From Diphasiastrum complanatum (Eukaryota; Streptophyta; Lycopodiopsida; Lycopodiales; Lycopodiaceae): a DNA stretch of 64,000 nt. Below, one piece after another: positions 54,485 through 64,000 of the stretch. The notes beneath the pieces were generated by a model that worked only from the letters and a program-made list of their open reading frames with translations, was not told the DNA's origin and did no database searches. Position 1 is the stretch's first letter. Every line of letters begins with the position of its first letter. Position numbers and translations under genes: made by a program. The stretch covers positions 42,610,044-42,674,043 of the forward strand of contig CM055109.1 of assembly GCA_029204225.1 (NCBI GenBank). The letters are read 5' to 3'.

Positions 54485-54795
54485 GCAGCTTGCATAACAT
54501 GTTGGAAAGTGCTAGGAGTGTTATAGAGACTGAAGGGCATGACTTTCCAACAAAAGGTTCCCCATTATGTGGCAAAAGCGATTTTATGTTGATCTTCTTC
54601 ATCAATTTGAATCATATTGTAGCTGCTAAAGCCATCTAAGAATGAGTAGGCCTCATCTATTGCTAGATTTTCTAAGATGGATTCACTGAATCTTGGGGAT
54701 TCATCAGAATCAGCCAACATCATCCCACCCCTAATGTGTTGTAGGACCCACTGCAACTCATATTGGACGATGTCGCTCCGTTTTCGCATTGGCAT
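54485..54795 (-). pseudogene. Gypsy RT fragment (motif A region)
   Basis: EAYSFLDGFSSYNMIQIDEE then DQHKIAFAT, a stop, WGTFCWKVMPFSLYNTPSTF QHVM, the motif A and B stretch of a Tat/Athila-like RT (typically FLDGFSGYNQI and MPFGLCNAPATFQ). Upstream in the same frame is a 30-bp piece, TGTTGGCTGATTCTGATGAA, matching the LTR start at 62,494, so the RT is fused to an LTR scrap. Confidence 0.75.
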
Positions 54796-57059
54796 CTTCG
54801 ATCGTCAATCCTCGGTCGCTTGCGTAAAACCAAGTGCTTGTTGTTGCTAGTCTTTATCAAAAAATTGCTTTTCGCAATTTGTCGCAATTTAATTAGAATG
54901 TCTTATTGTTGTAATTAATTGACATTCTCAAAATTTGGAGAGCTCCCAGCAGCTTCACAACTTGCATGCTCGAGTGCTTCCCACTTGTCTTCTCTTTTAT
55001 CACTTGTATCTACCAATGACGGTTTCATCTTTGGTTTTTTGGCAGGTACTAACTTCTGGGAGGTTTGTATCATCCATTTGCTTTTGGGGGTTTCCATGAT
55101 TTTTCTCTCAATTGAAGTTCCAGTCTCAAGGAAAACCTTTGATTTGCAGGTTACACAAACTTCGATTATCAGTCTCAAGGGGATGAACTCATTCACACAT
55201 TGGTGGTAGAAACCGATTGGACGAATGGTTTGGTGACGGCAAGGAAACATGATGAAGGCCTGGTGGAAGGGTGAAGGAACTGATAGTTTTACAGTTCCAG
55301 TCTTGGACCCTTGCAATGTCGAACTTTGACCACCACTTGCTGGGTGGAGAGCTCACGTTATTTGCAGGTTCACGGTTGTCTTCATCTTTCATTTTCTGTA
55401 GCTCTTTCTTTTGATCCATTACTTTTGGATCTCTTTGGGCTTTATTAGAGGGGATTCAACTATCATTGCTCCAGAGAGTTTCTTTTGATCAAGATTGATC
55501 TAACTCATCTGTTGCTTAAGTTTTGTCCTTTCCTCCTCAGCTTATTTGCTTAATTTCTTATGTCTTCTAACTGCTTCGTCTGCTTCTTAGATCTTCGTTT
55601 GGCTGATCATCCATTGTAGGTGGCAGTTAGTCTCCGCAAGACACTTGCAAGGATTTATCAGCTGCTTCGGTAAGACTATAAAAAATTTGAAATTTCTCAG
55701 AAGAATAGTGAAATGATGATAAACAGACAGATTGAAGGTAGGGTGGAGGTGGTAACATCGGTAGATGGTGTGGACGATAGGCATGAGGATGGGTGCAGAA
55801 GAATGGCAAGAGGCCAGTTGAAGAAGGAGACTAATTTTTCAATGTTTGTATTATTTCTTTTTCTGAAGGATCTTCGTCGTGATTGGAATACTTCTTCTGA
55901 TTGAGTCGCTTTGGATTGCCCATCTTTCTTCTTAGCCTTGTCGTTTTCATATTTGACTTGTGACCTTGGCTGTCGATCTTGCTGATGTTATTGCTGGCAG
56001 CGTAACTGCTCACGTGGATCCAAGCAGATCCACTCTCTCTCTCCCCCCCCCCAAAAAAAAATCTGTTGGTGGGGATGTTGTTGCTGGTAACTATTCATGT
56101 TCAAGATTGGATTGGCGTGTGGAACACGTAGTTGAAACACATTAAACATGCGACTAGACTAAAGATTGACCAAATTTTAAGTAAATTTGTTTCGATCTTG
56201 CTGAAGTTGACTCGAAGATTAATATGGCAATGAGATGCAGGATCCAACTCTAACTTGACATGGATTTCTCATATTTCTCAGAAATCCTAAACTGTTGTAC
56301 AAGGAAATCTTAAGATGGATAGATGAATAAAAATGTGTTCTAGAGATGCTCTATAGAAGACTCTCATGCAATAGGTATTTCTCATGCAAAAATCAATCAC
56401 ACACTAGGAAAAAAGAGCAGCAAAGAATAAACAAACTATATAGAGAGTGATAACTGTATAGTAGTTGTCGAACAAAACTTGCATTCATCAACATTGATAA
56501 TGTACCTTGACAATTGCAATATTTCATTTGTTTTGTAGAGTAATGTGACTTACTCTGACATGCCCTTGTCAAAACAAGACAGAGTTGGTGACACTAAAAT
56601 CTATCGTCATTGATAGCAGAAGGTGTAAGATATAGCTTGAGATGCAGGTATGGTTGAGGTACTATGTCCTGAGGACCTCTCTGAATAAGAGATTCAGAAC
56701 CGAATCTCTATCTGGATTTCCGAATCCTAGATTTAATGTGTATTGGCACATTGGAAATTTTATCGCATGTGGAAAGACAAATAGATTTGAGGTTGTAGAA
56801 GGGGAGAAAAACTGTCAATTCTTTGTGTTGGGTGCTCTTGGTTGGACATTGTAGCAGATGACAAAATATCGATTTCGCTTTCCTCCTACAAGGACTCATG
56901 TCATACTAGTGTCCTTTTGCATTATGGAGTTGGTGTAGTGCATGGTAATGTAAAAGTTTGCAAGAAACTTCTCAAGTGAGCAGCGGGTTTAACTGTTGGG
57001 TGCTATGGTGCTCGTGTTGTGTTGTCGTGAGGATCCTATCAGGAGTCATAACTAACGTG
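54796..57059. other. Unassigned; possible element linker fragments
   Basis: Minus-strand frames at 54,915-55,316 and 55,189-55,419 (NNVSSPPSKWWSKFDIARVQ, DWNCKTISSFTLPPGLHHVS) look coding-like but match no family I know. C10A9 at 56,044-56,062 is low complexity. From 56,160 to 57,059 no frame of note was found apart from a 70-codon plus frame at 56,642. Confidence 0.35.
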
Positions 57060-57240
57060 TCGGGCAGGTAGGATCTTGTTGAGTTGTTTTGAACAATCTT
57101 TGAAACTGTGTTTTTTGACACAGTCGGGACACTCAGCGTGGTACGTGGTCTTGACTGGACAATCAACCATGAAGTGGCCAGTGTCATCACAGATGAAACA
57201 TCTGTTGTTCAATGACCCTTGTATAATGGCATAGCCATCT
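57060..57240 (-). pseudogene. Gag fragment with two zinc knuckles
   Basis: On the minus strand DGYAIIQGSLNNRCFICDDT then GHFMVDCPVKTTYHAECPDC and VKKHSFKDC. CFICDDTGHFMVDC (57,157-57,198) is a canonical CX2CX4HX4C knuckle, and CPDCVKKHSFKDC is a second one short by one residue. The frame fails soon after. Upstream on the same strand is the TCGAAAA array. Confidence 0.65.
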
Positions 57241-57244
57241 TGTA

Positions 57245-57910
57245 TGAACCGGTGAATAAAAAAAAATTTATCGAAAAAATAGAAGCATCGAGTAATAGAA
57301 GGCTCAAAAATTTTTCAGTGACTTGAAAAAAATGTATCGAAAAATAATGGCTCGAAAATTTTTTTAGTGGCTCGAAAAAATGTATCGAAAATAATGGCTT
57401 GAAAAAAAATTTAGTGACTCGAAAACAATGTATCAAAAAATAATGGCTCGAAATTTTTTTTGGTGACTCGAAAAAAATGTATAAAAAATGATGGCTCGAA
57501 ATTTTTTTTTGTGACTCAAAAAAAATTTATCGAAAAATAATGGCTCGAAAATTTTTGAAGTGACTCGAAAAATGTATCGAAAAGGATGGCTTGAAAATTT
57601 TTTAGTGACTCGAAAAAAATGTATCGAAAATGATGGCTCAAAATTTTTTTTAGTGACTCGAAAAAAATGTATCGAAAAATAATGGCTCGAAATTTTTTTT
57701 GGTGACTCGAAAAAAATGCATCAAAAAATTAGGACTCGAAAAAATAGAACTTGAAAAAAATATTGGAAGTATCGAAATTTTTTAACAAAGGCTCAAAAAA
57801 TATGACTCGAAAAAATAAAGGAGTATCGAAAAATTTAACAAAGGCTCGAAAAAAAATATAGGAGTATCGAAAAAATTTAACAAAGGCTCGAAGAAAATTA
57901 TGAGTATCGG
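57245..57910. repeat. TCGAAAA minisatellite array (~50-60-bp units)
   Basis: About 12 units of the type GTGACTCGAAAAAAATGTAT, CGAAAAATAATGGCTCGAAA and a T-run. The alternation of GACTCGAAAA with GTATCGAAAA is the same as at 22,345-22,560. The last third shifts to shorter units with AACAAAGGCTCGAAAA. Confidence 0.9.
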
Positions 57911-57944
57911 AAATTGCAGAAGTATTGAAAAATGAAGCTGGCGG

Positions 57945-58290
57945 TTCCGGTTGAGATTTCACAAGATGTGTCGGTTGAGATTTGACAGATGGCTCCGCCG
58001 GTTGAGATTTGATAAATTGCTCCGGTTGAGATTTGACAGATTGGCCTCCGGTTGAGATTTGATAGATCACTTCGGTTGAGATTTGAATGATTGGCCTCCG
58101 GTTGAGATTTAATAGATCACTCCGGTTGAGATTTGAACGATTGGCCTCCGGTTGAGATTTAATAGATAACTCCGGTTGAGATTTCAGGTGTGCCTCCGGT
58201 TGAGATTTCAGTGAGGCCTTCGATTGAGATTATGCCTTCGGTTGAGAATTCAGTGAGGCCTTCGGTTGAGATTTCAGTTGTGCCTCCAGT
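57945..58290. repeat. GGTTGAGATTT minisatellite (29-bp units, 58-bp higher order)
   Basis: CGGTTGAGATTT is repeated about twelve times, spaced mostly by 28-30 bases. Alternate units carry GATTGGCCTC and ATAGATCACTC, giving a higher-order period of about 58. The right end shifts to TCAGTGAGGCCTTCGGTTGA. In one plus frame it encodes PSVEISVRP-type repeats. Confidence 0.9.
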
Positions 58291-58722
58291 TGAGAATGGA
58301 AGCGTGAGGGGACGGGAGGAGCGTGAGCTTGGCGTTGAGGGAAATCCAAGTCTGTTAGTGTGTTTGCTAACTATGAGACAGCCAATGGATTTGCGAGTGT
58401 ATCAGCCAGTGGATTTGGACAATGATGTAGCCATTGATGTGGCTCTGTCCAGTTTGTAGAAACTCAGATCTGTGAAAAGATTGGGAGTTTGTTTGTAGTG
58501 ATCTGAACGGGGACAATGTTGCAGCTCTTATGGATTTAGAATGCATTGGAGTTCAAGTGGCAACGGTGTCAAATGTTTACAGATCCTCTACTCTAGAGGA
58601 TCTGTCGGTTTCTTCTTTACTTCTTCAGAACTGTTTCTGCTTGTTACCAAGCTTCATGGCATTCACTAGATGTGTTCTTGATATTATAATGCCCAAACCA
58701 GACAGAATGGGTGGATTGACGT
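58291..58722 (+). other. Short frame downstream of the minisatellite; nothing else seen
   Basis: The PSVEISVRP frame runs on through REERELGVEGNPSLLVCLLT and MDLRVYQPVDLDNDVAIDVA to a stop at 58,459. No known motif. The rest is non-coding as far as I can see. Confidence 0.35.
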
Positions 58723-59369
58723 TGTAGTAATTTTGTCTTGCCTATCAGAGGACAACTCAGGGTCGTTCTCTCTTGAAAACACTCACATTCCAATAGAGAT
58801 GCAAGCCATGAACATTCAATAGACAGATCAGCATGCAGCCCAAATGAATATTGAATAGATTCTACAACTACCTACTCTAAAAATGAACTGAATCAGATCC
58901 TACACATTAGTAAAACTGAGCTACACTTGTATTAATTCACAAATTTGAAACAAGAATCAATCTACAACATTTTAGAAGTCCAAGAATCAAGAAACCAACT
59001 AGTCTTTTGATTCCTGGACATTCCAAGAACATCCAAAACTAGAATGTTGGAGGATATGCAAGATTTGCACCACATTTCTGGCCTATTTAGTTTACTTGAA
59101 TCCACAAACAAGAAAAAGAAACTAATCCACTCTAGGAAAGCAGCAAATCTAATCCACTCTACAATCCACAACCACACACAAAGGAGGGAAGGGCAAGATC
59201 ATGAATGCATTCACTCAAGAAACAAGCATGATCAAGGAGCTCAATGGATGCACCAAAACTTGTGGAGGCTCTTCTCATTTCAGCATGGAGTAGGTACATT
59301 TCACAAAAAGCTCATCTTCACAAAGAGGGAGTCTCTTAAATAAGCAAGAGAGCTCCTTAGGTGGCATCC

Positions 59370-60124
59370 TGTAGTGGGTTTTTTTCCTTGCCTAATCTGA
59401 ATCCAAGATCTAGTCAATCTAGCATCAAAGAGACGGAGTTAGTTGTCACGCGTAGGTTCGTTCCCATGAGAGCGATAATATAGTTCAGATTTCAACATGA
59501 ATGGAGGATCTAACACTAACATCCATTAACACTAAGCATTAACACTACATCCATTAACCCTACTTCCATTAATCCTAAATCCACAACAATGCTAGAAACT
59601 TACTCTTCTCTCTCTCCCTTTCTCTCTCACAAAAAGCATAAGAAATAGCAATCCCAATAATGATCAAATCCAACAATTAGCAAATACCAAAGAAAGCATG
59701 AGAAATGGAGGAAAAGAGAGGAAGAGCAAGGACATTCATCAATCCATTTTTAAAGAGAACCAATCTGCTTTATTGAAATGAGGAAATGAACATCAGGAGC
59801 AACTCGAGTTGGTCCCATTTATAGTAGAGAGGAGGACCCTGGCCTCTGAATCCTATTGGTCCAGTCTTGCCTCTCTTTTTATTCAAATTTAAAAAAGTGT
59901 GGGAACCATCAAAATTGGAGGGAAACCCAACTTTATTCACTAACTTGACATTTAGGCTCTGCGACATTAAAAGTCCCGCAAAAAGGTCTAAAGTCCTTTA
60001 TTAACTTTTAACTAATCAAATAACTATGTGATCATTGGGTTGGACTTACACACGCAGGGTGCCAAATCTCTCTCACTTATTAACTAGGATTAGGGTTGCC
60101 TTGGGATCCGCAAACCCTCCAACA
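59370..60124 (-). repeat. 3' LTR of the nested element (755 bp)
   Basis: Minus-strand start TGTTGGAGGGTTTGCGG, end ...AAACCCACTACA. It has an extra AAGCATTAACACT compared with the 5' LTR. Confidence 0.88.
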
Positions 60125-60491
60125 GTATCCCGCACCAAAACTGGTGGCGGTCCCACGACACCAACCTCGACGCTTGAATAGCCATATGGGTCCGGTGGCC
60201 ATTCATGATAACCTTGTGCGGGTAGTCGACACCATCCAAAAAAAGATCCCAAGATAATGCTTGTTGATGTTGATCCTTGTAGATAGGTGCACCTGCTAGC
60301 AATGACATTGTTGAAGCTAACGACAAGGTAACTGCAGAATTTCTTTTTTTTGACATTTTCAAAAATTTGTAACTTCCTCAATATGTAACGAAATGAGAAA
60401 ACAATTATATCTCCAAAAAGCCCTTTCAATGCTCTACAACTCTAGTTATTTAGATGGAATTATAGAGAACAAAGGTTGGGTGAAAAATGAA

Positions 60492-60956
60492 TCAAACAGG
60501 GCAGTAAAAAAACGAATCTGGAAGTTTCTGGTTTTTGACAAGTTTGTTGCCAACTTCAGAAATTTGTAACTTGCCCAATACTAAACGAAATCCAAAAAAA
60601 ATTATATGGATAGAAAGCGCTTCTAATGCTCTACTAGGATTGTCATGACATTCATATAGGACCTGCTGCCTATAATCCTCTGAATTGGAGACACATACTC
60701 TATCTCTATAGAGCAAGTACTCATCCTGAATGGAATACTGTTTCCATTTGAATCCTTGAGTCAACTGACCCTCAACCACTGGGGTTTGCTTGGGTAATAC
60801 AGGCTCAGAATCCTCAACGTCATCTGACGACGTATACTCGGACTCATCATCATCCTCAACGGAAGCTGCCGTATTCTTGGATGAACTGGCACCAGTTTTT
60901 GTTACAGCACTCAGATTTAAAGGACCCTGCTTATTTTCATGATTTAGGGGAATCAC
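60492..60956 (-). pseudogene. Internal ORF of the nested element, integrase-zinc-like
   Basis: 154 codons from ATG 60,956. An acidic Ser-rich N-terminus (VEDDDESEYTSSDDVEDSEP) precedes FKWKQYSIQDEYLLYRDRVC and VSNSEDYRQQVLYECHDNPS. The latter resembles the entry of gypsy integrase (L.DG.LYYRDRICVP...LR..ILHE.HDSP). The rest of the HHCC domain and the catalytic core are missing. It is probably a relic of the pol from which the element derived; whether it is expressed is unknown. Confidence 0.55.
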
Positions 60957-61394
60957 ATGCTTAATAGTTACTTACTCAGATTGAATTACAGAGAATAGAA
61001 AGTAGGGCAAAAAATGAATCAAGCAGGGCAAAAAAAAAAATGAATCTGGAAGTTTACAGAATTTTGTTGCCAATTTCAAAAATTTGTAACTTGCCCAATA
61101 CTAAACGGAATTAAAAGAAAATTAGATGGAAAGAAAGCCCTTTCAATGCTCTACAATACTACCTATTTAGATTGAATTATAAAAAACAAAAAATAGGGCA
61201 AAAATTGAATAAAAAAGAGGCAAAAAATTAAAAAAACAAAATATACAGTCACCACTCATTTTTTGAACGTTTTTGGACATAACTCTCACAAATCACATCC
61301 ATAATGCAAAGCTAACCCTAGCATGCCACGACAAGATGCCTAATGCAAGCTAACCATCAACCAAACATGCTGCAAACTGAAAAATTGGCGTAGC

Positions 61395-61412
61395 TCCCCG
61401 ACATCGGCGCCA
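61395..61412 (-). promoter_or_regulatory. Primer-binding site, TGGCGCC type
   Basis: TGGCGCCGATGTCGGGGA on the minus strand, four bases (ATTT) past the LTR end. It resembles the TTGGCGCCGTTGCCGGGGA sites of plant Tat/Athila-like gypsy elements. Confidence 0.85.
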
Positions 61413-61416
61413 AAAT

Positions 61417-62159
61417 TGTAGTGGGTTTTTTTCCTTGCCTAATTTGAATCCAAGATCTAGTCAATCTAGCATCAAAGAGACGGAGTTAGTTGTCACGCGT
61501 AGGTTCGTTCCCATGAGAGTGATAGTATAGTTCAGATTTCAACATGAATGGAGGACCTAACACTAACATCCATTAACACTACATCCATTAACCCTACTTC
61601 CATTAACCCTAAATCCACAACAATGATAGAAACTTACTCTTCTCTCTCTCCCTTTCTCTCTCACAAAAAGCATAAGAAATAGCAATCCCAATAATGATCA
61701 AATCCAACAATTAGCAAATCCCAAAGAAAACATGAGAAATGGAAGAAAAGAGAGGAAGCGCAAGGACATTCATCAATCCATTTCTAAAGAGAACCAATCT
61801 GCTTTATTGAAATGAGGAAATAAACATCAGGAGCAACTCGAGTTGGTTCCTTTTTATAGTAGAGAGGAGGACCCTGGCCTCTGAATCCTATTGGTCCAAT
61901 CTTGCCTCTCTTTTTATTCAAATTTAAAAAAGTGTGGGAACCATCAAAATTGGAGGGAAACCCAACTTTATTCACTAACTTGACATTTAGGCCCTACGAC
62001 ATTAAAAGTCCCGCAAAAAGGCCTAAAGTCCTTTATTAACTTTTAACTAATCAAATAACTATGTGATCATTGAATTGGACTTACACACGCAGGGTGCCAA
62101 ATCTCTCTCACTTATTAACTAGAATTAGGGTTGCCTTGGGATCCGCAAACCCTCCAACA
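61417..62159 (-). repeat. 5' LTR of the nested element (743 bp)
   Basis: Same ends as the 3' LTR. Fragments of this LTR family also occur at 17,720-17,870 and 37,540-37,870. Confidence 0.88.
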
Positions 62160-62551
62160 CATCCTAGTGGAATTTCCACATTTCACAAATTACAAGTGGA
62201 ATAATGCTCTCCACTAGAGGTCACCATCAAAAGGTGGCTCACTCTACTTTCTATAAGAGGGGTCTACTTGCTTTTATTACATTTGCCTAGAAATACTAGT
62301 TCCTACATGGTCATTCCATCTTTCAGGATTCACCACGAGGCTTACACAGTTCTTGCTTGTCATTACTACTAGTATTCCTCGGCTCTCAGTCTTCATTCGT
62401 CTCGTATTCTCAAAGGCCTCCTCGGATTAAGGTGAGAGGTGCTCTTGGGTAGCTCTATCCGAGTATTTTGGGGATTCGTCAGAATCAGCCAACAAGTTAC
62501 ATCCTCGATCGTATAATCCTTAAAATATGTCGGCACATTATGTGCTGGTGA

Positions 62552-63952
62552 TTAGAGGGGGGCCTTGTCTCTCAACTGTCTGGATGGTGGTTTGGGAGGT
62601 TCTGGAATTGGTGTATGAGCTAAGGATATTTTAAGAGCTTCCCAAACAGTGGTAAGATTGTCAGACGGTTGAATGAGAAGCGGTTTCTTCATCTTCTCCT
62701 TTATGGTATTGCCACAAGGTTGTGGCTTCGGAGGACTTGAGGTGTGCAGATGAGGAATTGATAGCACATCATGGAAGATTTCATCGTCGATTTAAAAAAT
62801 GGCTTCTTCCTCACATACGTCCCATGGATAATTTGGTCATTTGACACGGTATCGTTGAGTATCAGTTTGTTCGACCGTAACTTTGGCAACTGGTTCCACC
62901 TTGGATGAGTGTTGCGAGAAAGCTTAAGTGGAAGTGTCTCCATGTAGTTGAGGATCTGAATGTCAGAAATGTCAAAGTCGTCGTGGCAATTCTAAATTCG
63001 CAATACATTCTTGTCATCTACGAATAAATTGTCTGATTCATCAGTAGGTAGCCATGCAACATTCAACAATTCATCATTGTGTAGAAGAATATCGATAAAA
63101 TTGATATTAATGATAGGGTGTCTAGATCATGAGGTTCTTTGTTATCGTCCAGGGGGGTATAAGTACAATCAACCTGATTTTGGACACAATAATCAACGTT
63201 ATTGTAGCCAAATTGTGGCTCCAGTTTATGATATCAGTAGATTCAACATAATGACCTTTCTCTTGGGTGGAATTGGTATGGCTCAAACCCAAAATTGGTA
63301 CTGGATGAATCTATATCGTGGAAGCATGCAGGTTTGAATTTCGTAGATGAATCAATGGTAATAGAACTATCTTTATTACCAAAGGTGACTCGACCTTTGC
63401 TCCAGTCATGAATGACTCTTGCATTGGTGAGCCATGGGCGACCAAGTAGTAACTCATAGGAATAGGCATTACTAGGAATATTGAGCACTACTAGATCTAT
63501 AGAAAATTCCAAGCCTCCTAGTTTAATTAGAATTTGTGGGAGGAATCTTGTAGGTCGAACCACACTTGGATCAGCCATCCTGAGTTGACAAGTGGGTTTG
63601 GTGAGTTTGTCTCTCGGTTCCATTCCAACATGAAAGATGTGGAGATGATGTTGACACTTGAGCCACCATCTAATACTGCTAAGACTTCTCGGGATTGGCG
63701 ATGAGTAGCTAGAATTTTGATGTTGCCCCTTTCACTGAGCGGATTGGTTAGGTGTAATGGCATTTTAGGTAGCTCGTCAGGGGTGGTGGTTTCAGTGGAT
63801 TGGAGTTGTTGTTTCCACTTACCGGCATGTTTCCATAGAACGTGGAAAGGGAGCTTGTAATAGATCTCCCTATACTTTAGTGCCTTCAAGGGTTTTAGTC
63901 TCAAAAGGCATGTGAGGTGCATGATGGAAAGTAGAAAAGTGTTGGTCTGCAT
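62552..63952 (-). pseudogene. Gypsy protease and pol linker, minus strand
   Basis: From the right: KYREIYYKLPFHVLWKHAGK, TTTPDELPKMPLHLTNPLSE, then the protease active site VLAVLDGGSSVNIISTSFML (D-G-G in place of D-S/T-G), a frameshift near 63,600, and IKLGGLEFSIDLVVLNIPSN, YSYELLLGRPWLTNARVIHD, WSKGRVTFGNKDSSI. A linker in shifted frames follows (LRSNKLILNDTVSNDQIIHG; TTVWEALKISLAHTPIPEPP at 62,552-62,767). RT would come next but is replaced at 62,494 by the outer LTR. It is the same branch as the protease at 46.6-47.3 kb, on the other strand. The upstream gag is beyond the window edge. Confidence 0.8.
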
Positions 63953-64000
63953 TTTGAATTTGTCGACAATATTTGTGATGTAGCCTAATTTCTTCGGAAG

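Larger units (their letters stand above)
59370..62159 (-). mobile_element. Complete nested non-autonomous LTR retrotransposon (2,790 bp)
   Basis: Two direct LTRs (59,370-60,124 and 61,417-62,159) have TG...CA ends and enclose 1,292 bases. The flanks are CATCC at 59,365-59,369 and CATCC at 62,160-62,164, a perfect 5-bp target-site duplication. A primer site next to the right LTR sets the direction as minus. The interior lacks recognisable RT, RNase H and integrase catalytic core, so mobilisation must have been supplied by another element. About 20 substitutions and one 12-bp length difference separate the LTRs by eye. Confidence 0.88.
58723..62494 (-). mobile_element. Outer LTR-like sequence interrupted by a nested element
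   Basis: On the minus strand it starts TGTTGGCTGATTCTGACGAA at 62,494, continues to TTCCACTAGGATG, is interrupted by the nested element, resumes with CATCC's complement at 59,369, has a TATA-like TTATTTAAGAGAC near 59,335, and could end ...CAAAATTACTACA at 58,723. Without the insert it would be about 980 bp. No matching target duplication or primer site was found at its ends, so a solo or truncated LTR is likely. Confidence 0.5.

Noticed and set aside
57245-58290. CRISPR-like array
   Set aside because: Units are contiguous and degenerate, with no unique spacers of constant length and no cas genes; the host is a plant.
58718-62499. Target duplication of the outer LTR
   Set aside because: The flanking pentamers at 58,718 and 62,495 do not match, so the outer boundaries remain unproven.

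Overview
This is repeat-dense nuclear DNA from a land plant. The plant-type telomeric motif TTTAGGG, plant-style tRNA-iMet primer-binding sites, Ty3/gypsy chromodomain elements, Ty1/copia elements, LINEs, a hAT transposase and an F-box/LRR gene with GT-AG introns all point that way. The abundance of nested, decayed retroelements and long (GA)n/(CT)n runs suggests a large genome. A fern or other large-genome plant is plausible, but the sequence alone does not prove the lineage. No rRNA, tRNA, CRISPR array or prokaryotic operon was recognised.

Layout. 1-2.5 kb: the 5' half of a minus-strand gypsy element (gag, primer site, 5' LTR) inserted into an older gypsy integrase. 2.9-5.8 kb: tandem repeats and a wrecked SNF2-type (CLASSY/DRD1-like) remodeller fragment. 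5.9-10.3 kb: a promoter-like unit, a minus-strand LINE (ORF1 plus endonuclease) and a head-to-tail cluster of LINE-type 3' ends, each carrying the same stem-loop and a GA-rich tail. 10.3-11.4 kb: copia 3' end and LTR. 13.0-18.0 kb and 34.9-35.1 kb: exons of an F-box/LRR protein on the minus strand. These may be one gene with an intron of about 17 kb packed with transposons, or two fragments. 19.9-27.3 kb: a chimeric minus-strand gypsy element with two successive pol regions between related LTR ends, with copia DNA inserted. 27.3-29.7 kb: a plus-strand gypsy relative. 29.7-33.2 kb: a LINE C-terminus, a hAT transposase and a gypsy integrase remnant. 36.8-42.1 kb: copia LTR and pol remnants, a gag-like reading frame and long (CT)n tracts. 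42.9-49.5 kb: a plus-strand gypsy element (gag to integrase start) split by an insertion. 49.5-53.6 kb: GC-richer LTR and leader sequences with internal repeats. 53.6-58.7 kb: gag and RT remnants and two minisatellite arrays. 58.7-62.5 kb: an LTR-like sequence invaded by a structurally complete, non-autonomous LTR retrotransposon with a 5-bp target duplication. 62.5-64 kb: gypsy protease on the minus strand.

Almost every mobile-element reading frame carries stops, frameshifts or internal deletions, so none looks autonomous. The best candidate for a functioning host gene is the F-box/LRR locus. F-box proteins usually provide the substrate-recognition subunit of SCF ubiquitin ligases. The element at 59,370-62,159 looks the most recently inserted: its two LTRs differ by only about 20 substitutions by eye, and both target-site copies are identical.
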